This document shows positions 50,748 through 59,240 of a stretch of DNA of 64,000 bases, one piece after another (within the stretch, counting starts at the first letter, position 1; each line of letters begins with the position of its first letter). Location: NCBI GenBank assembly GCA_025055255.1, contig JANWYI010000003.1, positions 24,609-88,608 of the forward strand, given 5' to 3'. The notes beneath the pieces were generated by a model. The model made no database searches, was not told the DNA's origin, and saw nothing but the letters and a program-made list of their open reading frames with translations. The position numbers and the translations under genes were made by a program. This DNA is from Anaerolineae bacterium. Lineage in GTDB: Bacteria; Chloroflexota; Anaerolineae; Aggregatilineales; UBA2796.

Positions 50748-51814
50748 GCCTCGTCCGTCTCTGTTACCTCACTCTGCGATTGCCACCACCAGTAGAGCAA
50801 GCCGAGCAACGCCGCTAAGATCGCTAGTAGGACAATTGGCGCGATTGGACGACGCGCTGTCGGCACGAGTTGTGTCGGCTGCTCTAACGAGTTGATGACG
50901 CGCTCTGCGGCTCCATCAAAAGCAGTATTCGTGTTCATAGCCTTCTCACCTTCTAACTGACTCTGTCCTTTATCAGTCAGTGCTGCTTTGAAGTCTGCTG
51001 CCAGCTGACTAGCCGTCTGATAGCGCCGCTCTGGGTCTTTCTCAATCGCTTTGTTGACGACTGCCTCAACAGCAGGCGGCAGGTCAGGGCGCAGCTGCAG
51101 CACTGAGCGCGGCACTGCCATCAGATGCGCCAAATGGACAAACATCACGCTATTGGTGTTGGTCAGCTCAAAGGGCAGTTCGCCTGTCAGCATCTCAAAC
51201 AGGATTATGCCGAGCGCGTAGATGTCCGTACGCGCGTCAATTGGTCTGCCTTGCCATTCTTCGGGCGACATATAGTTTGGATTGCCGAAGAGCAGCCCTT
51301 GCCGCGAGCGCGCCTCAGCTTCGTCGGCATATTTGGTCACGCCGAGATCGCTCAGCGCTGCTCTGCCTTCGCGGTCGTAGAGGATGTTCTCTGGCTTCAG
51401 GTCGCGGTGAATGATGCCGCGTTCATGGGCAAAGTCCAAAGCAGCGGCGATATCTTCCAGTGTGCGTACGATGAGATCGAGCGGCTGCGGACCGGGATGC
51501 GCTTTCATGCGATCCATCAGGCTGCCGCCTTCGTAGAACTCCTCAACTAGGTAGAGCAAGTCGCCTTCGCGGTCATAGCCGAAAACTTTGACCACGTTCG
51601 GATGATCGAGGTCGAGCGCTGCCTGTGCCTCTCGGTAGAAACGCGCTAGGGTCTCTTGGCTACTCGTCAAATTTGACTTTAACAGCTTCAAAACGCGATA
51701 TTCGCCTGTCTCAGTTGAGCGCGCTAAGTAGGCGTGGACGTGCGCACCTTCGCCAAGCCACGCTAACAGCTTGTACTGCCCGATCTGTTGCCCTTCTAGC
51801 GTGTGTAGCTCCAT
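50744..51814 (-). CDS. Membrane-anchored Ser/Thr protein kinase
   Basis: 356 aa from MELHTLEG; an extension of 14 codons is possible but poor. Active-looking kinase: GEGAHVHAY, K43, HRDLKPEN with D138, then DLG (156-158) in place of DFG with the Asp kept, APE-like SPEEWQGRP and TDIYALGIILFEMLTG. A short linker with IAPIVLLAILAALLGLLYWWW forms one membrane helix at about 325-345. It is the last gene of the LysM-GDPD-glycoside hydrolase operon. The outer part is only a few residues, so it probably does not sense ligands by itself. Confidence 0.92.
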   Translation of the reverse strand: MELHTLEGQQIGQYKLLAWLGEGAHVHAYLARSTETGEYRVLKLLKSNLTSSQETLARFYREAQAALDLDHPNVVKVFGYDREGDLLYLVEEFYEGGSLMDRMKAHPGPQPLDLIVRTLEDIAAALDFAHERGIIHRDLKPENILYDREGRAALSDLGVTKYADEAEARSRQGLLFGNPNYMSPEEWQGRPIDARTDIYALGIILFEMLTGELPFELTNTNSVMFVHLAHLMAVPRSVLQLRPDLPPAVEAVVNKAIEKDPERRYQTASQLAADFKAALTDKGQSQLEGEKAMNTNTAFDGAAERVINSLEQPTQLVPTARRPIAPIVLLAILAALLGLLYWWWQSQSEVTETDEA

Positions 51815-51864
51815 TTTGCCGTTCCTGTTGCGCTGCACACCTTGAGTATAGCGCACTTTGTGCC

Positions 51865-53157
51865 TCAGCGCTTGCCGAAGCGCGCTCGCGCATACTCTTG
51901 AATGGCGAAATAGACAGGTCGCGGCGTGAAGTCAGGCTCAACCATGCGGAAGTAGTACCAACTTTGGTCACTTTCGCTCGTATCAGGACGTTTGAAAAAC
52001 CAGTATGCGATCACGCCGACCCAGCGCCACTCTGTGCGCGCGCGCTCATAAGCGTCCACAGCGTACTGCGCTGCTTGTGCATCGGTTACTTGCCCATAGG
52101 TCAGCCGATCACGGATGTTTGGATCGTCAGGCACAGGATTCCACGCCATTTCGCCGATCCAAATCGGTTTCGTAGCATCGCCATGTGCCACCATCATGTC
52201 GCGCAGCCAGACCACATGCGCAAAGTTGATGGTTGTGATGCGCAGGCGCCGATCTGTTGGACCGGAGAACAAGCCGTAGCCTTGCGCGCCCAGCACGTCA
52301 AAGCAGTCTTTAGCGCCAGCGGCATACATACGCTCTAGGAAGACAAAGCTGTTTAGGTTGTAGCCGCTCAGGTCAATGGTCGGCGCCAGCGCGCCACTGA
52401 TGACCACAATCTGCGGATCAACAGCTTTCAAGGCGCGATAAGTCCGACAAAGCAGCTCAGTGTAGCGCTCAGGCTCAACAGGCTGGTTGCCCCACTCAAA
52501 GGCGAGATTTGGCTCATTCCAGACTTGGAAATATCGCACGCGCCCTTTGTAGCGCTGCGCCACAGCGACTGCATAGTTCACAAAGTCTTGGAAATCAGCA
52601 GGCGGCGCAAAAGTGCCTCGCAAACCTTCAGGCTGACTCCATGCAGGCGGCGTGCCGAGCCGCGCCCAGATTTGCACGCCGTACTTTTCTGCCAAGTCCA
52701 CAATGTGATCGTACTTCGCCCATGCATCAATTGGATCAGGCGCGCCGTCGCCGTTGAGATCGTTGCGGTCATCAATGAAGTCGCCACGTCCGCGTATCTC
52801 GATGTCCTGCCATGTGAACTTTTGGCGAATCCAGCCGATGCCTGCCTCAGCGATCATCTGCATTTGCCGCTCACGCTTGGCAGGCTCTGGCTCTAGCTCC
52901 AAGAAGCTGTTGACGCCGAGCGGATTTGCAACTGTGTAGCGGACAGGCACGTCGTCGGCTGTCTGCGGCATTCGGCGTGAGAGGTTGCCGAGATAGTCCA
53001 GAAAGGCGTAAAGTTGAGCGAACGGCGCTTGCTCACCTGTGACGCTGTACAAGTAGCGCCACAAGGCGCCTTGCGCCGTCAAGTCAGCAAGCAGGGCTGC
53101 GCTAAGCGCGACGAATGCCACGAGCGCGCCGATTAGCGCACGCCGAATGCCTGTCAT
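51865..53157 (-). CDS. Glycoside hydrolase, clan A TIM barrel (GH39/GH5-like)
   Basis: 430 aa. N-terminal membrane anchor or signal (about 8-28), then a TIM barrel with the acid/base Glu in WNEPNLAFEWG (about residue 214) and the nucleophile Glu in WIGEMAWNP (about residue 331), the clan GH-A pattern. The DRNDLNGDGAPDPIDAW insert looks like a calcium-type loop. Substrate unknown. Its ATG overlaps the GDPD stop (ATGA). Confidence 0.85.
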   Translation of the reverse strand: MTGIRRALIGALVAFVALSAALLADLTAQGALWRYLYSVTGEQAPFAQLYAFLDYLGNLSRRMPQTADDVPVRYTVANPLGVNSFLELEPEPAKRERQMQMIAEAGIGWIRQKFTWQDIEIRGRGDFIDDRNDLNGDGAPDPIDAWAKYDHIVDLAEKYGVQIWARLGTPPAWSQPEGLRGTFAPPADFQDFVNYAVAVAQRYKGRVRYFQVWNEPNLAFEWGNQPVEPERYTELLCRTYRALKAVDPQIVVISGALAPTIDLSGYNLNSFVFLERMYAAGAKDCFDVLGAQGYGLFSGPTDRRLRITTINFAHVVWLRDMMVAHGDATKPIWIGEMAWNPVPDDPNIRDRLTYGQVTDAQAAQYAVDAYERARTEWRWVGVIAYWFFKRPDTSESDQSWYYFRMVEPDFTPRPVYFAIQEYARARFGKR

Positions 53158-53951
53158 CGCGCGCGCACGCGCCGTCCGAGCGCCTCTAGAGCAATGTTGG
53201 GACGGTTAGTGATGATAGCGTCCACGCCGAGATCGCGCAGTTGACGAATGCGCTGCGGATCGTCCACTGTCCAGACATGAACGCGGTACTTAGCAGCTTT
53301 TGCCCACGCCATGAAGCGCTCGTCCACTAAGCTATGGTGCGGATGGCGTGCCTCGTGCGGGCAGCCAAACATGAGCCAACCGTAGCGCAGGTAGATTGGC
53401 TCGTCAGGCGCGTAGAGATAGCCAATGGGGATGTGTGGCGCAATGGCGCGGAAGCGGCGCAAGGCAAGCGGATTGAAGGACGAGACAATCACGCGGTTTG
53501 CGGCATTGTGACGGCGAATGACGTTCAGCACAGCCAGTTCCAAGCCGTCTGAGCGCCAAGAGATGGTCTTCAGTTCAACATTGACGATCAGCTCTCTGCC
53601 GAGCGCTTCAAAAGCCTCGTCCAATGTTGGCACGCGCTCATCGCGGAACTGGAAGTCGTAGTGACTGCCGGCGTCTAGCGCCTTGATTGCGCGCAGGTCG
53701 TGATCCTTAACAAAGCCTGTGCCATTCGTCGTCTTGTCAAGCGTGAAGTCATGAATGACAATTGGCACGCCGTCGCGCGTGAGCATAGTATCTAGCTCTA
53801 CGCCGTCGGCGCCTTGCTGGCGCGCTAGTGTGAACGCGGCAATGGTGTTCTCAGGCGCGTCATAGCTGGCGCCACGATGTCCTAAAACAAGCGGCACTTC
53901 CGAATAAAAACGCTCAACTGAGTCCCGTGCCATCAACGCCCAGTACCTCAT
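53154..53951 (-). CDS. Glycerophosphodiester phosphodiesterase
   Basis: 265 aa; a Met 6 codons later is an alternative start. LGHRGASYDAPENT (H25, R26, E34), GVELDTMLTRDG (E52, D54) and VIHDFTLDKTTNGTG (H67) give the catalytic and metal residues. Hydrolyses glycerophosphodiesters to glycerol 3-phosphate and an alcohol. No signal peptide is seen. It follows the LysM gene by 12 bases. Confidence 0.93.
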   Translation of the reverse strand: MRYWALMARDSVERFYSEVPLVLGHRGASYDAPENTIAAFTLARQQGADGVELDTMLTRDGVPIVIHDFTLDKTTNGTGFVKDHDLRAIKALDAGSHYDFQFRDERVPTLDEAFEALGRELIVNVELKTISWRSDGLELAVLNVIRRHNAANRVIVSSFNPLALRRFRAIAPHIPIGYLYAPDEPIYLRYGWLMFGCPHEARHPHHSLVDERFMAWAKAAKYRVHVWTVDDPQRIRQLRDLGVDAIITNRPNIALEALGRRVRAR

Positions 53952-53963
53952 CTACTAAACAAT

Positions 53964-54638
53964 TTACGGGATGACCAGCACTTGCCCGACGAAAATTTGG
54001 TTGAGATTTAGAATATTGTTGGCGCGTGCAATGTCGTAGACGTTGCGATGAAAGCGCGCTGCGATCAAGAAAAGCGTGTCGCCGGGCTGCACGATATAGG
54101 TGCGTCCGCGCCGCACATGAGTGCGCCGCGCTGGCACAATCGTGGTGCGCGTGCGTGGGATGTTCAAGACTTGTCCGACGAAAATCAAATTCGGGTTGCG
54201 GATGCCGTTCGCGCTCAGAATTGCAGCGACCGTTGTGCCAAAGCGCGCCGCAATTTCCGCTAATGTATCGCCACTTCGGACTGTGTAGGCAGTGAAGGTC
54301 GTCACAGTAGTGACCGTTGTGCCGGGCGGGAAAATAGGTTGTGTAAAGACAGGCTGACTGATCGGCAAAGCAGGTACAGCGGGACGCGGTGTAGTAATTG
54401 GTGCAGGCAAGATCAGCACTTGTCCGACGAAAAGGCGATGGATGTCGTAAAAGCCGTTAATAGTGGCAAGCTCGCTAACGCTGACGCCAAAACGCGCCGC
54501 AATGCTGAAGAGCGTATCGCCGGGCTGCACCACATAGGTTCTCCTGCCACTCTGCGCCTGCACAGACTGGATTGGCAGGGCAGTTAAGGCAAGCGCGCAC
54601 ACTAGTACGTAGGTAAACAAGCGATAGACAGGGTGCAT
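53964..54638 (-). CDS. Secreted protein with three LysM domains
   Basis: 224 aa. Signal peptide ending near ...SVQAQS, then three LysM modules (each [17 protein letters not shown].. GQVLxIP): about residues 33-77, 115-160 and 180-224. LysM binds peptidoglycan or chitin-type glycans, so this protein probably sits on the cell wall. No catalytic domain. GGGAG 9 bases before the ATG decides the start. First gene of the leftward envelope operon. Confidence 0.93.
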   Translation of the reverse strand: MHPVYRLFTYVLVCALALTALPIQSVQAQSGRRTYVVQPGDTLFSIAARFGVSVSELATINGFYDIHRLFVGQVLILPAPITTPRPAVPALPISQPVFTQPIFPPGTTVTTVTTFTAYTVRSGDTLAEIAARFGTTVAAILSANGIRNPNLIFVGQVLNIPRTRTTIVPARRTHVRRGRTYIVQPGDTLFLIAARFHRNVYDIARANNILNLNQIFVGQVLVIP

Positions 54639-54676
54639 AGTTGAGTCTCCCGCCACGCTGAAACAACCTGCTGCTT

Positions 54677-54682
54677 ATTATA
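54677..54682 (-). promoter_or_regulatory. -10 element of the LysM operon
   Basis: Perfect TATAAT on the minus strand, 38 bases before the LysM ATG. No convincing -35. Confidence 0.5.
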
Positions 54683-54942
54683 ACAGCTATTGCCTGATGC
54701 ACCATATCCTGCAACAGTGCGCCGATTATAACATGACGTGGGCGAGGAACGCCCGAAGACATGCAAGCGCCTTCGGCATGGCGGCTGAGCGCACGCAGAT
54801 TGACAAGCTGAGCTACATCAAGACCTTCCAATGCACACACAGCACTCGGTCATGGCGACGTGACGCACGTCTCATCTGCACTGGCAGCGGATTCATCTCA
54901 GCAGAGCTATTAACTGCTGCGCGCGTCTACACGACCTCTGCT

Positions 54943-54971
54943 TTGTGTACGCGCTCAGGCTCTGCTATCAT
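54943..54971 (+). promoter_or_regulatory. Promoter of pgmB
   Basis: TTGTGT, exactly 17 bases, TATCAT, about 65 bases before the pgmB ATG. Confidence 0.6.
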
Positions 54972-55035
54972 AGCTCTAGCCATTCCTCAGGTACTCTCTC
55001 ATGCTATGCAGGTAGCCTGATAGAAGGAACACAGC

Positions 55036-55698
55036 ATGTCAAAAATTTCTGCCTTCATTTTCGACCTTGACGGCGTCATTACAGATACTGCTGAGTATCA
55101 CTACCTAGCTTGGAAACGCCTTGCCGACGAAGAAGGCTTGCCGTTCAGCCGTGAAGATAATGAGGCGCTGCGCGGCGTCTCACGGCGTGAGAGTTTGGTC
55201 CGCTTGCTGAAAGGTAAAGTCCTGCCTGAGCCGCAGATGGAAGCCTACATGGCGCGCAAAAATGAGTATTACCGTGCTTTCTTAGCGCAAATTACGCCTG
55301 CTAACTTGCTGGAAGGCGTGGCGGACTTCCTCGCTCAGGCGCGTGCGCACGGCATCAAGCTCGGACTCGGCTCTGCCAGTAAGAATGCGCGCGACGTGCT
55401 GAAAGGTCTGGGCATCACTGACCAATTTGACGCCATTGGTGACGGCTACTCAGTCAGCCGCACCAAGCCAGCACCTGATCTGTTCGTCTGGGTAGCTGGC
55501 AGGCTGAATGTGCCGCCTGCTGAGTGCGTCGTCTTTGAAGACGCTGAGGCAGGCGTTGCCGCTGCGCGTGAGTGTGGCATGTATACTGTTGGCATCGGCG
55601 ATCCTGCCCGTGTTGGCGCTGCTGACATTGTCCTGCCCAACTTAGCGGGCGTGCAAGTGAGCGATCTGCTCGGCAAGCTAGCCAACATAACGCATTGA
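55036..55698 (+). CDS. pgmB: Beta-phosphoglucomutase family hydrolase
   Basis: 220 aa HAD-fold enzyme. DLDGVITDT with D10 as nucleophile and D12 as acid/base, cap-domain segment LRGVSRRESL, LGSASKN (motif II) and KPAPDLF with EDAEAGVAAA (motifs III-IV) are those of beta-phosphoglucomutase. Converts beta-glucose 1-phosphate to glucose 6-phosphate, the expected next step after a GH65 phosphorylase, whose gene is two genes downstream. AAGGAA precedes the ATG. Confidence 0.92.
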   Translation: MSKISAFIFDLDGVITDTAEYHYLAWKRLADEEGLPFSREDNEALRGVSRRESLVRLLKGKVLPEPQMEAYMARKNEYYRAFLAQITPANLLEGVADFLAQARAHGIKLGLGSASKNARDVLKGLGITDQFDAIGDGYSVSRTKPAPDLFVWVAGRLNVPPAECVVFEDAEAGVAAARECGMYTVGIGDPARVGAADIVLPNLAGVQVSDLLGKLANITH

Positions 55699-55723
55699 CA
55701 GCAGCGCGCTCTCTGGCTATGAT
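55695..55723 (+). promoter_or_regulatory. Strong sigma70 promoter of the lacI-type gene
   Basis: TTGACA, 17 bases, TATGAT. The -35 overlaps the pgmB stop codon, so this is a secondary promoter inside the cassette driving the repressor and GH65 genes. Confidence 0.8.
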
Positions 55724-55732
55724 GAACGCAGG

Positions 55733-55744
55733 TGAAACGTTTCA
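55733..55744. promoter_or_regulatory. LacI-family operator
   Basis: TGAAACGTTTCA, a perfect 12-base palindrome with the CG centre typical of LacI/GalR operators. It starts about 3 bases after the expected transcription start, so bound repressor would block it. It lies 12 bases before the repressor ATG and the promoter is therefore probably autoregulated. Confidence 0.8.
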
Positions 55745-55756
55745 ATAGGAGAGGAG

Positions 55757-56923
55757 ATGGCAACGCTGAAACAGGTTGCTGCGCTTGCTAATGTGCCATT
55801 GCTGACTGCCTATCACGCGCTGAGCGGCTCGGAATCTGTGCCGCAAGCACAGCGTGAGAGCGTTCGCAAGGCAGCTGAGCAGCTCGGCTACACACTCAAC
55901 ATCACCATCAAGGACGTAGCAGCGCTTGCTAATGTTTCGATTGCAACGGTCTCCTATGTACTGAACGATAGCGCACCTGTCAGCGCGGCGACGCGCAGCC
56001 GTGTGCTAGAGGCAGTGGCTGTGCTGAATTACCGTCCGAACATCAACGGGCGTATTTTGCAAGCCAACAAGACGCGGCTAGTTGGCTACGGCTGGCACAA
56101 CATCAAGCGCGGACATGCAGCGCCTTTCCTAGACCGTTTCACTTACTGGATGGCGCAGGCAGTTGAGTCATACGGCTACCACGTGCTGACCTTCGCACAC
56201 AGTGAAGAGTCGCCGACTGAGGCGTATCAAGAGCTGATCCAGACCAATCGTGTAGACGGCTTCATCCTAGCGCACACTAATCACAACGATCCGCGCATTC
56301 GCTACCTGATAGATGCGCGCGTGCCGTTCGCCGCTTTCGGACGTGCTAACGATAGCTGGGACTTTCCGTATGTGGATGTAGATGGACGGCGTGGCATTGC
56401 GCTAGTGACCGAACATCTGATCAGCTTGGGACACAAGCAGATTGCGCTGATTGGCTGGCCCGAAGGCTCATTGAGTGGCGACGCGCGCGTGCAAGGCTAC
56501 TTCGATGCTTTAGCAGCTGCGGCTATCACGCCACACCCTGACTGGCTCAGGCGGACAGAGAACAGCGCCACAGCTGCAGCGGCTGTGGCAGCTGAGCTGC
56601 TTGATTTGCCTGCGTCACTGCGTCCAACAGCTATCGTTTGCGTCAGCGACCTGATGGCGATTGGTGTCATCAATTATCTCAATCGTTGTGGCGTACAAGT
56701 TGGCTATGACATTGCGGTTAGCGGCTTTGACGACGATCCGATGTGCGAACTAACGCATCCGCCGCTGACCACGCTCCGTCAGCCTGTAGAAGACCTTGCC
56801 ACACAAGCGGTAGCCTTACTCATGGCAGAGCTGGAGCGTATGCCGTCGCCGCAGCGCCAAATTTTAGTGGCACCGCAGCTGATCGTGCGCGCCAGCACTG
56901 ATCCTCAGCGTCAGTTCCCTTGA
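55757..56923 (+). CDS. LacI-family repressor with two tandem HTH domains
   Basis: 388 aa, about 50 longer than usual. Residues 3-47 (TLKQVAALANVP... LGYTLN) and 50-95 (TIKDVAALANVS... LNYRPN) are both LacI-type helix-turn-helix domains; the second is canonical with VSIATVSYVLN, the first has a changed recognition helix (PLLTAYHALSG). Almost no linker separates them and only the second has a hinge helix (NINGRILQANKT). The periplasmic-binding-like effector domain (about 107-388) is normal and probably binds a sugar. It sits between pgmB and GH65 genes with an operator just upstream. AGGAG precedes the ATG. Confidence 0.9.
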   Translation: MATLKQVAALANVPLLTAYHALSGSESVPQAQRESVRKAAEQLGYTLNITIKDVAALANVSIATVSYVLNDSAPVSAATRSRVLEAVAVLNYRPNINGRILQANKTRLVGYGWHNIKRGHAAPFLDRFTYWMAQAVESYGYHVLTFAHSEESPTEAYQELIQTNRVDGFILAHTNHNDPRIRYLIDARVPFAAFGRANDSWDFPYVDVDGRRGIALVTEHLISLGHKQIALIGWPEGSLSGDARVQGYFDALAAAAITPHPDWLRRTENSATAAAAVAAELLDLPASLRPTAIVCVSDLMAIGVINYLNRCGVQVGYDIAVSGFDDDPMCELTHPPLTTLRQPVEDLATQAVALLMAELERMPSPQRQILVAPQLIVRASTDPQRQFP

Positions 56924-56962
56924 TCTTTCTCTCTGACACACGAAGAGGTTCGACTTTGACCT

Positions 56963-59131
56963 ATGATCTCTCCTGTTGATCAGCGCACATGGCTAGTGAG
57001 CGAATCACCCTTTAATCCGTTCAAACTGCACCATACAGAGACTATTTTCACTGTTGGCAACGGCTTCATGGGCGTGCGCGGCACTTTTGAGGAAGGCTAC
57101 AGCGGCGACCTCGCCACTACGCTCGTTCACGGCATTTTCAACCACGCCGAAGGCGACCTCGTGCCGGACATTGTGAATTTGCCTAATCCATTGCCTGTGC
57201 AAGTCACGGTAGATGGTGAACTGTTTCACATGACAGCAGGTAGAGTGCTAGGCTTTCGGCGCACACTCGACCTGAAGCGCGCTCTGCTGACTCGTGAAGT
57301 CCTGTGGCGCACCTCACAAGGTGCTATTGTCAAGCTGACCTTTGAGCGCTTTGCCAGCTTGACTGAGGAGCATCTCCTAGTGCAGCGTGTGCGCGTGCGC
57401 GCCTTGCTTGGCTCACCACAGATTGAAATGCGCTCGTCTGTGGACGCCAAGGTGACTAATCTCGGCGTTCAGCATCTGACCGACCTACACACGAGTATTC
57501 ACGACTCCGAAATTTTGGTCACAGCGCGCACGAACCAGAGCAATTACGGCATTGCAGTCTGTGCTGCACATGACTTAAGCATCGCCTCGCCTGTCCAGAG
57601 TGACGCCGAGCGCGTGTTCTACACATTCACTTTGCCGCAAGAGAACGAAGTCAGCTTGACCAAGATCAGCGCGATCTACACGACGCGGCAAGGCGATCAG
57701 CCGTCACACATGGCACAAGAGACAGCGCGTGCCGCGCTCAAAAAAGGCTATGAGACGCTATTCGCAGCACACTGCGCCGCTTGGGAGCAGTATTGGCATA
57801 CTTCTGATGTACTGATTGAAGGCGACGAACTGGCACAGCGCGCTATCCGCTTCACTACCTACCACGTCTTGATCGCAGCGCCGCGCCATGATGAGCGTGT
57901 CAGCATCGGCGCGAAGACGCTCTCTGGTCTCGGCTACAAGGGTCACGTTTTTTGGGACACAGAGCTGTTCATGTTGCCTATGCTGACCGTGACTCAGCCG
58001 AAGCTGGCGCGCAACTTGCTGATGTACCGCTACCATAATTTGCAGGGCGCACGCAACAAAGCGCGTGCCAACGGCTACGAAGGCGCGATGTTCCCTTGGG
58101 AAAGCACGGACACAGGCGAGGAGACCACGCCGCAATGGTCGCATCCGCAGCCTGATGGCACGCGCATCCGCATCTGGACAGGTGACAATGAACAGCACAT
58201 CAGCACTGACATTGCCTACGCTGTCTTGCAGTATTGGCGCTGGACAGGCGATGATGAGTTCTTCGTGAGGTACGGCGCCGAGATCGTGCTGGACACAGCT
58301 GTGTTCTGGGGTAGCCGCGCTGAGTACAACGCTGAACAAGATCGCTATGAGCTGCGGATGCAAATTGGACCTGACGAATACCACGAGAACGTCAATAACA
58401 GCGCCTTTACGAACAGCATGGTGCGCTGGCATTTGCAGCAGGCGCTCGTTGTGCGCAACTGGCTGCTGACACACCACCGAGAGGCAGGTGAGGCGCTTTT
58501 GACACGACTGGGCATTACAGAGGCGCGCTGTGCTAAGTGGTCAGAGATTGCCCAGAAGATGTATGTGCCGCGCGATCCTGAGACGGGCGTGCTGGAGCAG
58601 TTTGACGGCTTTTTCAACCTAGAGCGGCTCGATCTGACACATTGGCAGCCGCGTGTCGCCAACATGGACTGGATTCTCGGTCATGAGCGAACGCAGCGCA
58701 CAATGGTCATCAAGCAGGCAGATATTGTCATGCTCATGGCGCTGCTAGGCGACCAATTCGGCTCGACTGAGGAACAGCAGGCAAACTGGGACTTTTACTA
58801 TCCGCTTGTAGACCACGGTTCGTCGCTCAGTCCGTCTATCCATGCATGGGTCGCCGCACGGCTCGGCTTGCTTGAGGACGCTTACAAGCTGTTCATGTAC
58901 GCTGCAAACATTGACCTTGAAGACCTGAAAGGCAACGTGCGTGACGGCATCCATGCCGCAGCCTGTGGCGGAGTGTGGCAAGCAGTCGCCTTCGGCTTCG
59001 TCGGCTTAGGTTTAGATGAGCGCGGCGAGCTACAGGTCAAGCCGAATTTGCCGCCACATTGGCGCAGTGTGACGCTGCGCGCCTATCATCGCGGTCAAAT
59101 ACGGACGATCCGCCTGACGGCTGAAAACTAG
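56963..59131 (+). CDS. GH65 family glycoside phosphorylase
   Basis: 722 aa. Family landmarks: [14 protein letters not shown] near residue 31, the (alpha/alpha)6 barrel and [16 protein letters not shown] with E472 as general acid, then [13 protein letters not shown] and the jelly-roll C-terminus. GH65 enzymes phosphorolyse alpha-glucosides (maltose, trehalose, kojibiose, nigerose) to beta-glucose 1-phosphate; the specificity cannot be read. It completes a pathway with PgmB. No sugar transporter gene is present in the cassette. Confidence 0.93.
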   Translation: MISPVDQRTWLVSESPFNPFKLHHTETIFTVGNGFMGVRGTFEEGYSGDLATTLVHGIFNHAEGDLVPDIVNLPNPLPVQVTVDGELFHMTAGRVLGFRRTLDLKRALLTREVLWRTSQGAIVKLTFERFASLTEEHLLVQRVRVRALLGSPQIEMRSSVDAKVTNLGVQHLTDLHTSIHDSEILVTARTNQSNYGIAVCAAHDLSIASPVQSDAERVFYTFTLPQENEVSLTKISAIYTTRQGDQPSHMAQETARAALKKGYETLFAAHCAAWEQYWHTSDVLIEGDELAQRAIRFTTYHVLIAAPRHDERVSIGAKTLSGLGYKGHVFWDTELFMLPMLTVTQPKLARNLLMYRYHNLQGARNKARANGYEGAMFPWESTDTGEETTPQWSHPQPDGTRIRIWTGDNEQHISTDIAYAVLQYWRWTGDDEFFVRYGAEIVLDTAVFWGSRAEYNAEQDRYELRMQIGPDEYHENVNNSAFTNSMVRWHLQQALVVRNWLLTHHREAGEALLTRLGITEARCAKWSEIAQKMYVPRDPETGVLEQFDGFFNLERLDLTHWQPRVANMDWILGHERTQRTMVIKQADIVMLMALLGDQFGSTEEQQANWDFYYPLVDHGSSLSPSIHAWVAARLGLLEDAYKLFMYAANIDLEDLKGNVRDGIHAAACGGVWQAVAFGFVGLGLDERGELQVKPNLPPHWRSVTLRAYHRGQIRTIRLTAEN

Positions 59132-59240
59132 GCGTCTGTCTGACGCTTTGCCGTGCTCTATTCTCAAAGCCTGCCAAACAACGTTACTATACTATAGTGC
59201 TATAGCGTGTGAGAGGCATGGCTTGGGAATGGGTGTAGCA

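Larger units (their letters stand above)
54639..55035. other. 397-base divergent intergenic region
   Basis: Between the LysM operon and pgmB. It holds the LysM -10 and the pgmB promoter listed separately. Small inverted repeats lie around 54740-54785 (GGGCG/CGCCC; CCGAAG/CTTCGG). A 107-codon frame (54697-55020) has no ribosome-binding site and spans the pgmB promoter, so it is rejected. Confidence 0.55.

Noticed and set aside
54697..55020. 107-codon frame upstream of pgmB.
   Set aside because: No ribosome-binding site, Cys/Ser-rich random-looking protein, and it contains the pgmB promoter.
59185..59206. CTATA-rich sequence before the kinase-FGE gene as a promoter.
   Set aside because: TATACT is present at 59188 but no -35 at acceptable spacing, so I did not list it.
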